Positions 36,201 to 43,583 of a DNA stretch of 64,000 nt are shown here, piece after piece. The stretch's first letter is position 1. Each line of letters opens with the position of its first letter. Origin of the DNA: Atriophallophorus winterbourni (taxonomy: Eukaryota; Platyhelminthes; Trematoda; Plagiorchiida; Microphallidae); the NCBI GenBank assembly GCA_013407085.1, contig JACCGJ010014956.1:20224-84223 (forward strand), written 5' to 3'. The notes under the pieces were generated by a model, which ran no database searches, was not told the origin of the DNA, and saw only the letters and a program-made list of their open reading frames with translations. A program made the position numbers and the translations under genes.

Positions 36201-39090
36201 CTATGGATGACCAAAGTAATGTGTTGCTCACATCCCCCGAACATTGTTTACCACTTATCCACTGTTTCAAGGCTCTTTGAACTCCACCTGGTGACGGCAA
36301 ACAGCCAGAAACCGGTAGTGGAGTGTAATTTCGGGAAATGTGAGCAACACATCACTTTGGTCATCCACAAGCGCCTTGAGTGCTTGACCAAGAATCATTT
36401 AGTGATTCTGTGTTTGAACATCGTGGTTCGTTCTACGAACCCTATGTAACGGTGGCATTTAAGTACATCTTTGTTTAACAACAGTTTAGTATAATCACGT
36501 TACTGGGTAGGAAAAAAAGAAAACGTACAAGTGTTTCACGTTTCACGCGGATTCAGATCTGGTTGATTTGTTTAAACAAAATCACGATTCGCAGTACGAA
36601 TTTCACATTAAAGTGAAATGTCGTGTACCATCGATCAATCTAAACTTGCTGTCTCCACCTTATGCTAGCAACCAGTGTAAGCATAGTGATTTAAGCGACA
36701 ACAAGACTCTATTTTTGGTATTTCGTTAAAAAATTTGCAAATAAAACTTTTGCAATCAGGCTCTTTTTAACTTCAAATGCATTTCAATAAATAAAATTAA
36801 ATTCGTGATGAGATACCATCTAAGCAGCTTGGGGAGTTGAACAGTTTTTCTTCATTTGGAAAATATTTGCTCATTCAAAATAACGATTGGTTCTTGGGGG
36901 AATAGTCAAAGCTACGATTATCTTTAATCGACTTTTACGTCACGCGGATAATTTATTGCATGATTTAACGTAGATACTGTCATCCAATTCAGATCCAGGG
37001 ATGCCTGTGTTCCACAATGGCGGCGTAAAAAACTCAGACGAATTTATACGCGTACATGCTCCTACGAGTGAGACGAAAGAATTGGAATCGAGAAACCTCA
37101 GTGAGAATTCTTTCGCTCGGTGCAAAGTCAACTATGCAACTGATCGGATTTGGAACAAGTTGATCTTGGCCAACCAGACTCAGGTATTTCGACAAAGATG
37201 GTTCGACCGATCGACATGATCAAATGAGAGAAAATTGTGTTTAATCGCAAAATCGTAACGCTACTTTTTGGCTAAGAACGGTGGGAGACCCTGGGGTTGG
37301 TTGGGGCTTGCACTGAGAATGAGAGCTTCGACACTTAAAATTGAGCTCTTAATGCCCATCTATGACGAAGTTTTCCACAAAAAACCATACAAGCGCTTGC
37401 TAATGGTCTTTTGAACAAGATGTTGAAGGTTTAAGGGAGATAGGTGGAAGATCCCATTTGTATTGCTGAATTTCGACAACGATAAAGAAGACTTCAGCTT
37501 GATTTAAATCGAAGTTAATTTAGTAAGTTCGTAGTTTAACAAGTTTGCCATAACCGCGTCTAAAAATGTGGCTATTGGGTAAATTAAAACTGTAGGATCA
37601 TCAATCTACAAAGAACATCGTATTGATTTACCAGTTTATATTCATTCTTACATATTCGTCCTTGAGGAGTCTGATTAAACCATTCTATAAATAACGAATC
37701 GCTGCTCTACCAAATCAACATGTTATCAAAGCTATTTTGTTCTTACTCTGGTTGTTTTCACATCAACAAAAAACAATTGCGTTCAAATTCAACTACTACC
37801 TTGAACCCCGCGTAAACAAGCGTAACTGGACACGATTGACTATCGATCATCAAGTAACTCAGCTCTTTATTAGACTGGTTTCACTTTCATCGATTCGCAC
37901 ACGTAAACGACACGAATCCAGGGGTGACTCATTTCCGTCCGAGATTGTTTTCCGAACATTCGATCTTGTTACATGCTGAAGCTGTTCCATGGTCTGATGC
38001 CAAGGGGCATACCGTCAAGCCAGTAACACACTCGTCCGTCCATGTTTGCATGTCACGAGCGATGCTCAACTAGTTTGACCAATAAACCACAAACGTATCC
38101 ACCTGACACAGTGACAGGCTGTGGAATGCTGCAACATGGCGAAATTGATCATGGAAGCCCACCCGCGCACATGAATTAAGACATGTGCCAGCTGACCGGA
38201 AAATCAATACATCTAAACGAGGTTACCATACGCCCGGCAGTGATCAATCGACTTACTTTACACGCTTCGCAGACATACGCATTGCAGTGAAATCCCGCGG
38301 AGATATCACCACAAATATCACATGGTCTTCGATCTTTCGCACCGAGGTTACAATTGATACGCAGTGCAGTAGAGCTCCGTGCACAAGGAAGGGCGACCGG
38401 GTTAAACTGTCTCAATTCCATCGATCGAGTTAGTGGGTCATTCGTGTTATGCTTGGGAATGAGATCAAGAGTTGTTAAACGGGATGTATCCCCGTGGATG
38501 GGAAAACGCATGTTCTGTTCCGAAGCGTAGCTCATGTCTGGGGTGGATTGAAACGGTACGTGATGTGGTGCATCGCTTTCACATCGTCTCATCATACAAT
38601 CAATCACATTGTTCATCACGTATCCCTTGTTTATCATTTGTCTGGAATTCGTCTGCTCGTTTCGACATGCGAACGCCTGAGTTAGAAGTCCCGCAGCGAG
38701 CATTGGATCATGCATGGTTTGCGTGAGATTATCGTTAAAGCTCAAGTAACTGGAATCCACCGGGGAGTGTCCCATGAGGGTGGCTGAGGAACCGGTACAG
38801 AATGCTTTTTCCTGAGTCGTCTTGACAGGATTAAATGCAAACAGTTGGCTATCGTAAGACATCTCCGGAAGTTCGGGAATACTGCTCGGATGAAGGTCAA
38901 AAGGGTAATTTGGCAAGCATTCTTGCAATTTGTTCGGATGTGGCAAGCAGTGTGATGTGATTGGAGATGTTTGTTGTCCTGGGAGAGGCGGCGATAATGG
39001 CAATTGTGGTTGCTGAGGATGATGGTGGTGATGTTGTTGTTGCTGCTGCTGGGGGTGTTTGGGATTCCTTAATGGCAAACCGTACAACAT
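11972..39090 (-). CDS. 2DBD-NR: Nuclear receptor with two DNA-binding domains (2DBD, NR7 type), complete ten-exon coding model
   Basis: Ligand-type transcription factor of the flatworm 2DBD class. Exons in transcript order: 39090-38257, 29775-29628, 25038-24932, 22091-21944, 19271-17413, 16704-16503, 16467-16130, 15058-14677, 12975-12895, 12240-11972. Together they make 4368 nt with every GT-AG phase matching: 1455 residues plus TAA. Domains: A/B region 1-256 with Gln6-His5 run; DBD1 257 to about 327 (P-box CEACKK); DBD2 342 to about 410 (P-box CEGCKG); a hinge of over 700 residues, mostly one exon; ligand-binding domain about 1150-1440. Each DBD shows eight zinc Cys and is split after its first finger, at CEACK or CEGCK. 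The start is the first ATG after an in-frame TAA at 39136-39138. The last helix has LYMQMF where AF-2 normally has an acidic residue. Convergent with the adaptin gene, divergent from the channel gene. Confidence 0.95.
12895..12975 (-). CDS. 2DBD-NR: 2DBD receptor exon 9: ligand-binding domain helices 8-9
   Basis: Acceptor CCTTACAATCAG before 12975 and donor GTAAGT after 12895; 81 nt, both ends phase 1. Encodes [20 protein letters not shown] and LEHNQY, matching the ENxxKVxxxxxxxxxALE segment of NR ligand-binding domains. Short and easily missed. Confidence 0.9.
13535..13690 (+). repeat. Dispersed repeat of about 150 bp, copy 3
   Basis: CACCCTTGGTCTGACGAAGC, AAGCGAAACGTTACC and CATCGATTCATTACAAAC; the best match to the reverse copy at 1855-2000. 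No terminal repeats or reading frame identified. Confidence 0.6.
14039..14339 (-). mobile_element. LINE 3' end: Cys-rich C-terminus and tail
   Basis: Minus-strand translation ends [40 protein letters not shown], then [12 protein letters not shown], followed by the short 3' tail with CCATGGTCGACATCGGCCG and AGGAGGCCAACAA. It is the same end as 31430-31670, with a frame change in the final CxxCxxxC...H motif. Confidence 0.85.
14677..15058 (-). CDS. 2DBD-NR: 2DBD receptor exon 8: ligand-binding domain core
   Basis: Acceptor TGTTCGCACAG before 15058 and donor GTAAGT after 14677; 382 nt. Encodes [20 protein letters not shown], a helix 3 to helix 5 pattern (QFA+SVPGF is the NR signature), then [18 protein letters not shown], and a later [15 protein letters not shown] helix. 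This is the part by which the C-terminal region is recognised as a nuclear-receptor LBD. Confidence 0.94.
16130..16467 (-). CDS. 2DBD-NR: 2DBD receptor exon 7: end of hinge and start of ligand-binding domain
   Basis: Acceptor ACACATTCAG before 16467, separated from exon 6 by only 35 bases; donor GTAAGA after 16130. Begins [18 protein letters not shown]; its last 45 residues ([37 protein letters not shown]) look helical and sit where ligand-binding-domain helices 1-2 are expected. Phase 2 nt in, phase 0 out. Confidence 0.85.
16468..16502 (-). other. 35-bp micro-intron of the 2DBD receptor
   Basis: Minus strand starts GTAAAATG and ends ACACATTCAG. Reading through it would give a TAA stop in the frame entering from exon 6, while removing it joins a split Asp codon. 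It lies in a gene whose other introns are 0.65 to 8.5 kb. Confidence 0.8.
16503..16704 (-). CDS. 2DBD-NR: 2DBD receptor exon 6: hinge
   Basis: Acceptor ACCTTCCACAG before 16704 and donor GTAAAA after 16503; 202 nt, phase 0 in and phase 1 out. Encodes [31 protein letters not shown] and [16 protein letters not shown]. Only this frame is open and both phases match, so the call rests on splice logic and composition, not a family motif. Confidence 0.8.
17413..19271 (-). CDS. 2DBD-NR: 2DBD receptor exon 5: DBD2 C-terminal extension and very long hinge
   Basis: Acceptor CCTTTTAG before 19271 and donor GTAAGT after 17413; 1859 nt. It begins [20 protein letters not shown], the typical extension just after a DBD ([13 protein letters not shown] across the junction). 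About 590 residues follow, rich in Ser, Asn, Glu, Arg and Thr, with no membrane, coil or known domain pattern: an unusually large disordered hinge. It has no in-frame stop, so it is under coding constraint despite low conservation. Confidence 0.93.
20160..20860 (+). mobile_element. Non-LTR retrotransposon (Jockey/CR1-like), 3' part of reverse transcriptase
   Basis: Reads [50 protein letters not shown], a stop at 20478, then [20 protein letters not shown] and [20 protein letters not shown]. These are the thumb and C-terminal blocks of Jockey/CR1-type RT: LGV.I at the start, RP..E......P in the middle, R..Y.....R.... and WN.LP at the end. One in-frame stop; clearly dead, but less decayed than the RTE copy at 41.1 kb. 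Confidence 0.85.
21120..21345 (-). mobile_element. Hammerhead-bearing repeat (retrozyme-like), copy a, minus orientation
   Basis: Minus-oriented unit of about 227 bp. It contains CACTGTTTCAAGGCTCATTG, a hammerhead-like core at 21262-21302 and downstream body blocks (the CGTTGTATGAGC and GATTCTGTATTTG regions). It abuts copy b head to head: GAGCCTTGAAACAGTGGA at 21327 faces CCACTGTTTCAAGGCTC at 21375. Confidence 0.75.
21366..21692 (+). mobile_element. Hammerhead-bearing repeat, copy b, plus orientation, tandem 1.4 units
   Basis: Contains two hammerhead regions 227 bp apart: CAGCCAGAAACCG starts at 21433 and again at 21660. Between them lie ATGTGAGCAACACATTAC, GTCATCCATAAGCGCCTTG, the palindromic GAATCACTATGTGATTC, GGTTCGTTATACGAACC and CACTGTTTCAAGGCTCACTG. 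Tandem repetition of a unit with a self-cleaving motif fits copying from a multimeric or circular RNA. Confidence 0.8.
21643..21690 (+). ncRNA. Hammerhead-ribozyme-like core, damaged
   Basis: CTAATGA replaces CTGATGA; then GGC-AAACA-GCC stem II, GAAA, CCGG and a shifted stem I. A relic of the motif described at 35621. Confidence 0.55.
21944..22091 (-). CDS. 2DBD-NR: 2DBD receptor exon 4: second zinc finger of DBD2
   Basis: Acceptor ATCACCTCAG before 22091 and donor GTAAGC after 21944; 148 nt, the same length and phases as exon 2. Encodes [33 protein letters not shown] and [17 protein letters not shown]. The identical size and splice pattern of exons 2 and 4 fits an origin of the two DBDs by duplication of a DBD gene segment, or a conserved NR intron position; sequence identity between them is low. 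Confidence 0.95.
22255..22430 (+). mobile_element. LINE 3' end fragment
   Basis: GAGCGCTGCGTGAGAGAGGG, CTGCGGAGCATGAAGCCATC, TGTGCATCCATGGTAAATAT and CGACCGAAGGAGGCCAACAA match the LINE tail at 31560-31680 and 25810-25960. Confidence 0.75.
22465..22725 (-). mobile_element. SINE with CATA tail, copy 7 (reverse), tail as ATACC repeats
   Basis: Plus strand starts in a run of TATGG units (22464-22495, the tail reversed). CACAAGCCTGATCCAGGC, AAAGTGCCGCACAGTCACAG and GGCCTAGACAGATATGA follow, and the copy ends with GGTGGACAATCAATTTAGCA. Similar LINE-tail sequence stands on both sides. Confidence 0.8.
24234..24262. repeat. (TA)n microsatellite
   Basis: Perfect alternation of T and A over 29 bases. 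Confidence 0.95.
24932..25038 (-). CDS. 2DBD-NR: 2DBD receptor exon 3: first zinc finger of DBD2
   Basis: Acceptor AATTGCACAG before 25038 and donor GTGAGT after 24932; 107 nt, phase 1 in and phase 0 out. After a ten-residue linker it encodes [18 protein letters not shown] and TCEGCK, four Cys ligands with P-box CEGCK. This separate finger, in frame right after DBD1, makes the protein a double-DBD receptor. Too short to stand out as an open frame, found by its motif. Confidence 0.95.
25800..25960 (+). mobile_element. LINE 3' end fragment
   Basis: GAGAGGGTTCCTCCCGAATC, GTTTAGCCATTCAAAACGC, GGAGCATGAAAACATCATG, ACATCCATGGTAGATATCC and GAAGGAGGCCAACAAC: the Cys-motif end and 3' tail. Confidence 0.78.
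26535..26730 (+). mobile_element. LINE 3' end, decayed C-terminal Cys motif
   Basis: In frame from 26583 the end reads [20 protein letters not shown], then AERCGSC, equivalent to [17 protein letters not shown] at 31560. The Cys spacing is conserved while the DNA upstream is strongly diverged and frameshifted. Confidence 0.7.
28550..28800 (-). mobile_element. Possible LINE reverse-transcriptase thumb fragment
   Basis: Minus-strand frame reads [20 protein letters not shown], then [11 protein letters not shown]. The V..FVYLG.I...G pattern is common in RT thumbs of RTE/CR1-type LINEs. Only this one block is recognisable. Confidence 0.35.
29628..29775 (-). CDS. 2DBD-NR: 2DBD receptor exon 2: second zinc finger of DBD1
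   Basis: Acceptor CTCCTTTCAG before 29775 and donor GTAAAC after 29628; 148 nt, phase 0 in and phase 1 out. Encodes [33 protein letters not shown] and [17 protein letters not shown]: four Cys of finger two and the RYQKCL..GM signature that follows it. Joined to exon 1 it gives the P-box CEACKK described for the first DBD of flatworm 2DBD receptors. Confidence 0.95.
30120..30340. promoter_or_regulatory. GC-rich, CCAAT-box-bearing stretch in receptor intron 1
   Basis: CpG-rich compared with its flanks, with GATTGGCC near 30162, GATTGGTCA at 30286 and CAATAGCACCAA at 30299. It lies about 350 bases upstream of exon 2 in transcription direction. This could be an internal promoter or enhancer; no transcription start can be placed. 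Confidence 0.3.
30686..30912 (-). mobile_element. Hammerhead-bearing repeat, copy c (minus), one unit
   Basis: Plus strand reads GTGTTGCTCACATCCCCGAA, ACTCCACTACCGGTTTCTGG, TGTTTGCCGTCATC, GTGAGCCTTGAAACAGTGG, GGGTTCGTACAACGA and AATCACAAAGTGATTCTTGG. This is about one full 227-bp unit reversed. The core at 30716-30757 has GATTGATGA-type damage at the first Cs of the motif. Confidence 0.8.
31150..31690 (+). mobile_element. LINE 3' end: post-RT region and C-terminal Cys/His motif
   Basis: The best preserved copy. A frame open from 31152 reads [76 protein letters not shown] and [20 protein letters not shown]. The Cys-x2-Cys-x3-Cys...His motif resembles the C-terminal zinc knuckle of such LINEs. 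Then CATCCATGGTCAACATCGACC and the element ends. The block order (RWLGHV, GRPxLRY, D..WEELA.DR) is that of the region after RT in CR1/RTE-type LINEs. 5' truncated; not autonomous. Confidence 0.88.
32770..33300 (-). mobile_element. LINE reverse-transcriptase fragment with YADD motif
   Basis: Minus-strand frame 33273-33082 reads [20 protein letters not shown], the catalytic YADD of reverse transcriptase in its usual context, with several frame changes around it. Probably the middle of the LINE whose 3' ends are scattered through the window. Confidence 0.7.
33890..34110. promoter_or_regulatory. GC-rich stretch with two facing CCAAT boxes
   Basis: CTTATTGGCTGTTCGCG at 33956 and GCACCAATCAGCAGCGCG near 33990, followed by CpG-dense GACGCGTTCGTTGTCGCGGC. 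Similar in style to 30120-30340 and 48400-48800. Function unproven. Confidence 0.25.
35588..35774 (-). mobile_element. Hammerhead-bearing repeat, copy d (minus), partial unit
   Basis: GTGATGTGTTGCTCACATAC, the core at 35621-35662, GTTCAGTGAGCCTTGAAACA, GATTCGTACAACGAACC; broken off before the GAATCACAAAGTGATTC palindrome. Confidence 0.8.
35621..35662 (-). ncRNA. Hammerhead-ribozyme-like motif, best preserved core of the 227-bp family
   Basis: Minus strand, in order: stem I 5' arm CTCCAC; CTGATGA; stem II region CGGC-AAACA; then GAAA; palindromic CCGG; TA; and stem I 3' arm GTGGAG, which pairs perfectly with CTCCAC. All conserved core bases of a type I hammerhead (CUGAUGA, GAAA, UH before the cleavage site) are present. 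Two weak points: the 10.1-11.1 position is C/A rather than G/C, and in this copy stem II has one G for C change. Stem III is minimal (ACCGGT), as in known minimal hammerheads that work better as dimers. Confidence 0.75.
36205..36478 (+). mobile_element. Hammerhead-bearing repeat, copy e (plus) with an inverted 36-bp end
   Basis: Plus-oriented unit from about 36242, with the core at 36282-36323 (stem I arms CTCCAC and GTGGAG intact, CTGGTGA in place of CTGATGA), then ATGTGAGCAACACATCAC, GTGATTCTGTGTTTG and GGTTCGTTCTACGAACC. The first 36 bases are the same family in reverse (GATGACCAAAGTAATGTG, TGCTCACATCCCCCGAA), so both ends can pair. Confidence 0.8.
38257..39090 (-). CDS. 2DBD-NR: 2DBD receptor exon 1: A/B domain and first zinc finger of DBD1
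   Basis: 278 codons from ATG 39090 to the donor GTAAGT at 38256. Begins [13 protein letters not shown], then six Gln and five His, then Pro- and Gln-rich low complexity. Ends with C-x2-C and C-x4-C ligands ([24 protein letters not shown]). A TTG codon at 39099 extends the open frame slightly, but the first ATG is 39090. The low-complexity run is encoded by CAG/CAA and CAC/CAT repeats and could vary in length between isolates. Confidence 0.92.
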
Positions 39091-39194
39091 TACATCCAAG
39101 TACGGTGTGTTTATTTGTCGTTGAATGAATATGAATTACAATAATTCCATCATATGTAGAAGGAAGTGTGCTTCGTTCCGGGAAGATAGGAGTG

Positions 39195-39196
39195 CT
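39195..39196 (-). other. Candidate 3' splice site in the receptor 5' untranslated region
   Basis: Minus strand TTATATTTTTATAG followed by CACTCC, 104 bases before the start codon. A strong pyrimidine/AT tract and AG, with an in-frame stop between it and the ATG. This suggests exon 1 is preceded by at least one noncoding exon. Confidence 0.45.
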
Positions 39197-39280
39197 ATAA
39201 AAATATAAAAAACGAGTTTTTAGATGACAAATGAATTATGACTACAAATGTGGCAATATTAATAAGCGACGCTTTGTGAA

Positions 39281-39400
39281 AAACCGTCAGGTGGAGGCAG
39301 CAAAAGGTTCAATGAGATGAACAATGTTATATAGTATTTATGTAGTAGACCGTGGTGCTCACTATTAAGAACACAGAATCACGCAGTAGTGAAACGCTTT
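39281..39400 (-). mobile_element. Hammerhead-family repeat, worn trace
   Basis: CCGTCAGGTGGAGGCAGC, AGGTTCAATGAG and ACAGAATCACGCAGTAGTG keep the order of the family. Weak. Confidence 0.4.
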
Positions 39401-41079
39401 TGAACAACAACTGTTAATTTTTCCCATATCTTCGGGTTTCCAGCTGTGTTTCTATTGAGTCATGAATAAGTATATGGATGAGCATTAACGCTTTACCCCG
39501 AAATCATCAACTGATTCAAAGCCAGACGCTAAAACGCTTTTCCAAGAATTTTAGTTGTGCTGCTCACCCCCCTTCCGTAAGTTGTCAACGCTGAAACTGA
39601 CCGTGAAGTCACTTTGCGAAACAGAAAAAGTAAACCGGAAACTGGAAAGGATCTACACTAGCGACTTGGATGCTGGCTAAATTCACACAAATTGTCCCGA
39701 GGTGCCATCAGTTGTAGTTTAAACGCAACATGCTTGCTTATTATTGCTTCACAAACGCATCCGGATCGATTTTGTTTAGTTCACGCTCAGTATATCCCGA
39801 TGTGCAGGTGAAAGTAAGTCTTGGATGAACCAGAAATGATATAAATGATCATTAACATGATCTCAATTTCAAAGCATACATCCACACTGTGAGTTTGTGT
39901 ATAAGGGTGCATGCAAGGTCACCTACTGCTCTTCTCTCTGACAGCATACTCGCTGCTTAATGAAAAGTTGTTTAAGTTCCATTCAAAACGCCGTTTTCTT
40001 TTTAAGAATCGATTAACTTGATGATGGGTATAGCAAAGATTATAATGAAGGTTCACGTATAAGAGTAAGCATTCATTCAAACGCAAGTCACGAGACTGAA
40101 CAATATTGAATGAGCGTCACTGCTTACAGATAAACGGAGCTGATCAAGCGGACACAGCACTTTGCTGTGGACGATGAGAGAGAGAGTCACTCTTCAATCC
40201 GCATGCATAATCACACGAAGCGTTATAACGTGTAGAATCATCATGTGCTCGAAATGCTGTGTAGTCATCGGAGGGACATATTTCCATCGGTATCGGATGC
40301 ATAAAGTCACGTGAGTATTGTTTGACCTCACCACGCAAAAACCAAATCGAAGAAGTATGAAGTATAGGTAGTTGCTGCAAGATTTTCGAAAATGAAGCGG
40401 GTCAAAGATGGCTTCCGTCCATCATTTACTGATTGTTAAGTTAAAGCTAACGTTGAGGCGCAATCATCAAACGTCTGTTAACTCCAGGGAGTGATACAAC
40501 ATCGTGGTACAACATGATTCATCCGTACAGAACAAGTTCAAAATATTACAATCTAAACTGAAAAACCGAACACACGCTGGTCAGCCGCGGGTGTCGCCGG
40601 AGTTCACTATAAAAAATCCCACCAAAGAAGCAGGTGTTGGTCCAATGTCCCTGGAGTCGCTGTAACATTTTGGAATATGACGCAGCAACGCAAATGCATG
40701 TTGTGACCATCATCACTTGGCTGACAAATTAAAAAAAGATTCCGCACGATCCCACTGTGCTAAACGATGGAAGTATAATTATTTCTAACAAACAAATTTG
40801 ATGTCTTCTAGAAACAGCTTTTAGCGTTGGTCATTGTTAAAAATGCGCTAACGACAAGACGGTGCTGAACGCGTAGTCGCAGCATCGAGAGTGGAAAGAG
40901 AACGGCTTCAGAAGGCTGTTGAAAACGTAAACAAACGCCTGTCGTACGAACAATGAGCGAGTGAGGCAGAAAACATCCGATTCCGAGGCCAACCTAGTTA
41001 TATTAAATGTCATCAGGCTTGCACAATGCGATATGCACACTCAGTTGCCACTAACACGGGGACAACATCAAGCTACGAA

Positions 41080-42610
41080 AGAATGAAGTATCTTTAAACG
41101 GCTAAGATGAAAATTTCCGGTGGATATAAAGACGGTCTTGGACCATTCAGTGTAAAGATGGCTCGATAATCACGGATAGTTTACGAAATAAAGAGCTCGT
41201 AGAAACACTTTCAGGAGCTATCGAAAAGGTCAACCCACCAGACATCAAACCTACTGAAGTACAGGTACCAGTTGACTTCAATCTACCCAAATGAGACGAG
41301 ATTAGAAAGGTTATCACACAAATAAACATGACGCGTCAGTTGGAACGGACCACTTTGTGAGCAAGAACGTGAATATCGAAGCTAGTGTGAACCTATTTTG
41401 TCCAAGCTAACGGAAATTTGGTGTAAAAAGTTCCGTGGAATTAATAGTGGGATACTTAAGAGCATGGAGAAATTTGACATCCGTAGTAGTCGGAATTATC
41501 GAGGATTCTTGGCGCTATCTATTTCAATCAATTTATTTTCTGGTGATATACGAAGCAGTCTGAAAGATACGTTTCATCCGCTGTTGAAAGAAATGCAAGG
41601 AGATGTGTTGCCCGGACAAAATCGATGCACTGCGAATGATCGTAACACAAATGACCGAAGGGAATTCTCATCTGTTTGACAACTTCATTGAGTTTGAACA
41701 GGCTCCATATCGCGTAGACCGTAAGACACACAAAACAATCTTGAAACATGATGCTTAATCTATTATGTTGACTAACGTAATGCAAAAACCCTATAAAGCC
41801 ACGACTGACCGGATTGTATCTGGGCCACATCTAACGCGACACAAATCCAGTACGAGCTGAGGCGAAAAGCTTGCATGGTGCCATCATTCCTTTTACTGCG
41901 TTTAAACTATGAAAAAAATCTACCGGCCAAATCAGAGGTATCCATTTCACAACCGAAGGCGAGCAAAAGCTAGACTCCACAGAGAACGCTGCTTTCCTTC
42001 CAGGCATCCAAGAACAGATGCATGATAATATCAGTCTTCTGACAGAGACTTACTAACGCCTTGGGCTGAAAATCAATGCAAAGAAAGTAAGCTCTTGAGG
42101 CTTAATGCAGGCGACAGCTGAGATCATTTTGAATAAAACGAAACTCGAGAGAGTTGAGAGATTTGCTTGCTTGGCAGTGCCATCGACACCAAAGGCAAAC
42201 TGATTTCGATGAGAAAATCCGTATTAAACATACCGAGAATTGCTTGCAAAGCATAAGAAAGGTTGGAAATCTAGTGCTCTGAACCTGACTGTTAAAATGC
42301 AGGCTTTTAACCACTTCCGGCTGTCTGTTCTAAGGTACAATCGGAAACGTGAGGGTTTAGCACGGTGATCGTCCACTGTTTTCAGTCATTTGGTAATAGC
42401 TGTCACAATATACCGCTGGTTATCTGCTGGACTGCGTCAATCGCAAATGAAGAGTTGCGGCAACACAAAGCGACCGATTTCACTGAGAACCTCATAACTC
42501 TTTGACAGTGGCGTTGGAATGGCCATATCATCCAGAAAACCTTTCGAAGCAACGTTATGGCTCTCCCACAAGGCATTCATTGGAAAGGGTGCCCAATAAA
42601 CACTTCAGCA
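41080..42610 (+). mobile_element. RTE-like LINE, reverse-transcriptase region, heavily decayed
   Basis: Blocks follow RTE-type RT order across three frames: CKDGSIITDSLRNKELVETL; VNPPDIKPTEVQVPVDF; DEIRKVI; then NYRGFLALSIS and LKDTFHPLLKEMQGD (the NYRGI.LL..P...F and F...QAGFR blocks); LLTETY.RLGLKINAKK (the ADD-following block); ERVERFACLAV (V..F.YLG); and WRWNGHIIQKT near 42510 (WGWIGHTLRK). Stops and shifts are numerous. A different lineage from the Cys-tailed LINE. Confidence 0.75.
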
Positions 42611-43224
42611 AGATAGTATGAATATGTGTTTGGTGTGTGAGAATGAAGAGCTTAGCCGAAGGTCTGAATGAATTCAAAACAACCGTGATGATTTTCTTGT
42701 TCTGTCAGAAGCTCAAGGTTAAAATCCATTAAATCCCGTCGTGTGTTTGTTCTGGTCAATATGATTAATCACAGCGTTGCCATTAGTAACCGATTACCTG
42801 GACATAGTTTTAATACATCGATACGCCACCTGTTTTGATGCAACCTTATAATCCATTTGAACAGTTGGAACAGAACATCTTACTGCCTTTGGAACAATAC
42901 ATTGACTTGAGGTCTTGCAGTACGCTATACGGTCTTCTAAGGATCAGTGTTCTTCAAAATCTTACCAGAAGTTGTAATCAGTTGGGGCTCAATCATCGTG
43001 GAATCTCTTTGACCGAAATATATGGAGGCTCCAGGCTGAAGAATATTGTCATGGTACCCGTTCAAGACGTTCCACAACAGTAAAACTTCTTGAACTCTGA
43101 TTGTTCGGAAGATTACCCAGATATCATCGAGTAATCTTCAAGCATAAATCTTGAATAATTTACTGACCAGCTTATCAGCTTAGTTACCGGATTAGCCTTC
43201 TTCAGCATTTTATCCGCAACCATT

Positions 43225-43583
43225 ATGTTTATTATTCGACGAACCCGTTGCGTTTATTCCATCGAGTGTCAGTATCGCCGTCCTACACCCGTAACCAGGA
43301 CAACTCTGGCACGAGACCTGGAGGCATCCTCGGTTGCGCGACCGAAGCTAGGACATACTCAGAATGCCCCAGTGTCCAGACGAGATTCGCACGTGTCCGA
43401 GATTGGAAGCAAATTGGTTATGAATCAATTGGGTTGGATCAATTGGATCAATTTCATGTTACTCGGAAGATGTGTTTTGCTTTATCGATCCGTCGGCATC
43501 GATTTTTGCGGGGAAAAATCGCGTTCTGGGGAGTGCGAATAAGGCCATTCAGATGCATCCTGCTCGTTTTAAACGGTGAGTAA
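43225..43583 (+). other. Unassigned open, GC-richer stretch
   Basis: Two overlapping plus frames stay open for over 300 nt (43225-43542 and 43248-43583) in otherwise AT-rich DNA. The second reads RNQDNSGTRPGGILGCATEA and RDWKQIGYESIGLDQLDQF. No family recognised. It could be part of a transposon or an orphan exon. Confidence 0.25.

Larger units (their letters stand above)
29776..38256 (-). other. Receptor intron 1, 8.5 kb
   Basis: Contains GC-rich CCAAT-bearing stretches (30120-30340 and 33890-34110), hammerhead repeats (30686-30912, 35588-35774, 36205-36478), LINE fragments (31175-31690, 32770-33300) and a (GT)n run near 35850. No further exon was recognised in 36480-38250 or 31750-32760. 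Confidence 0.65.
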
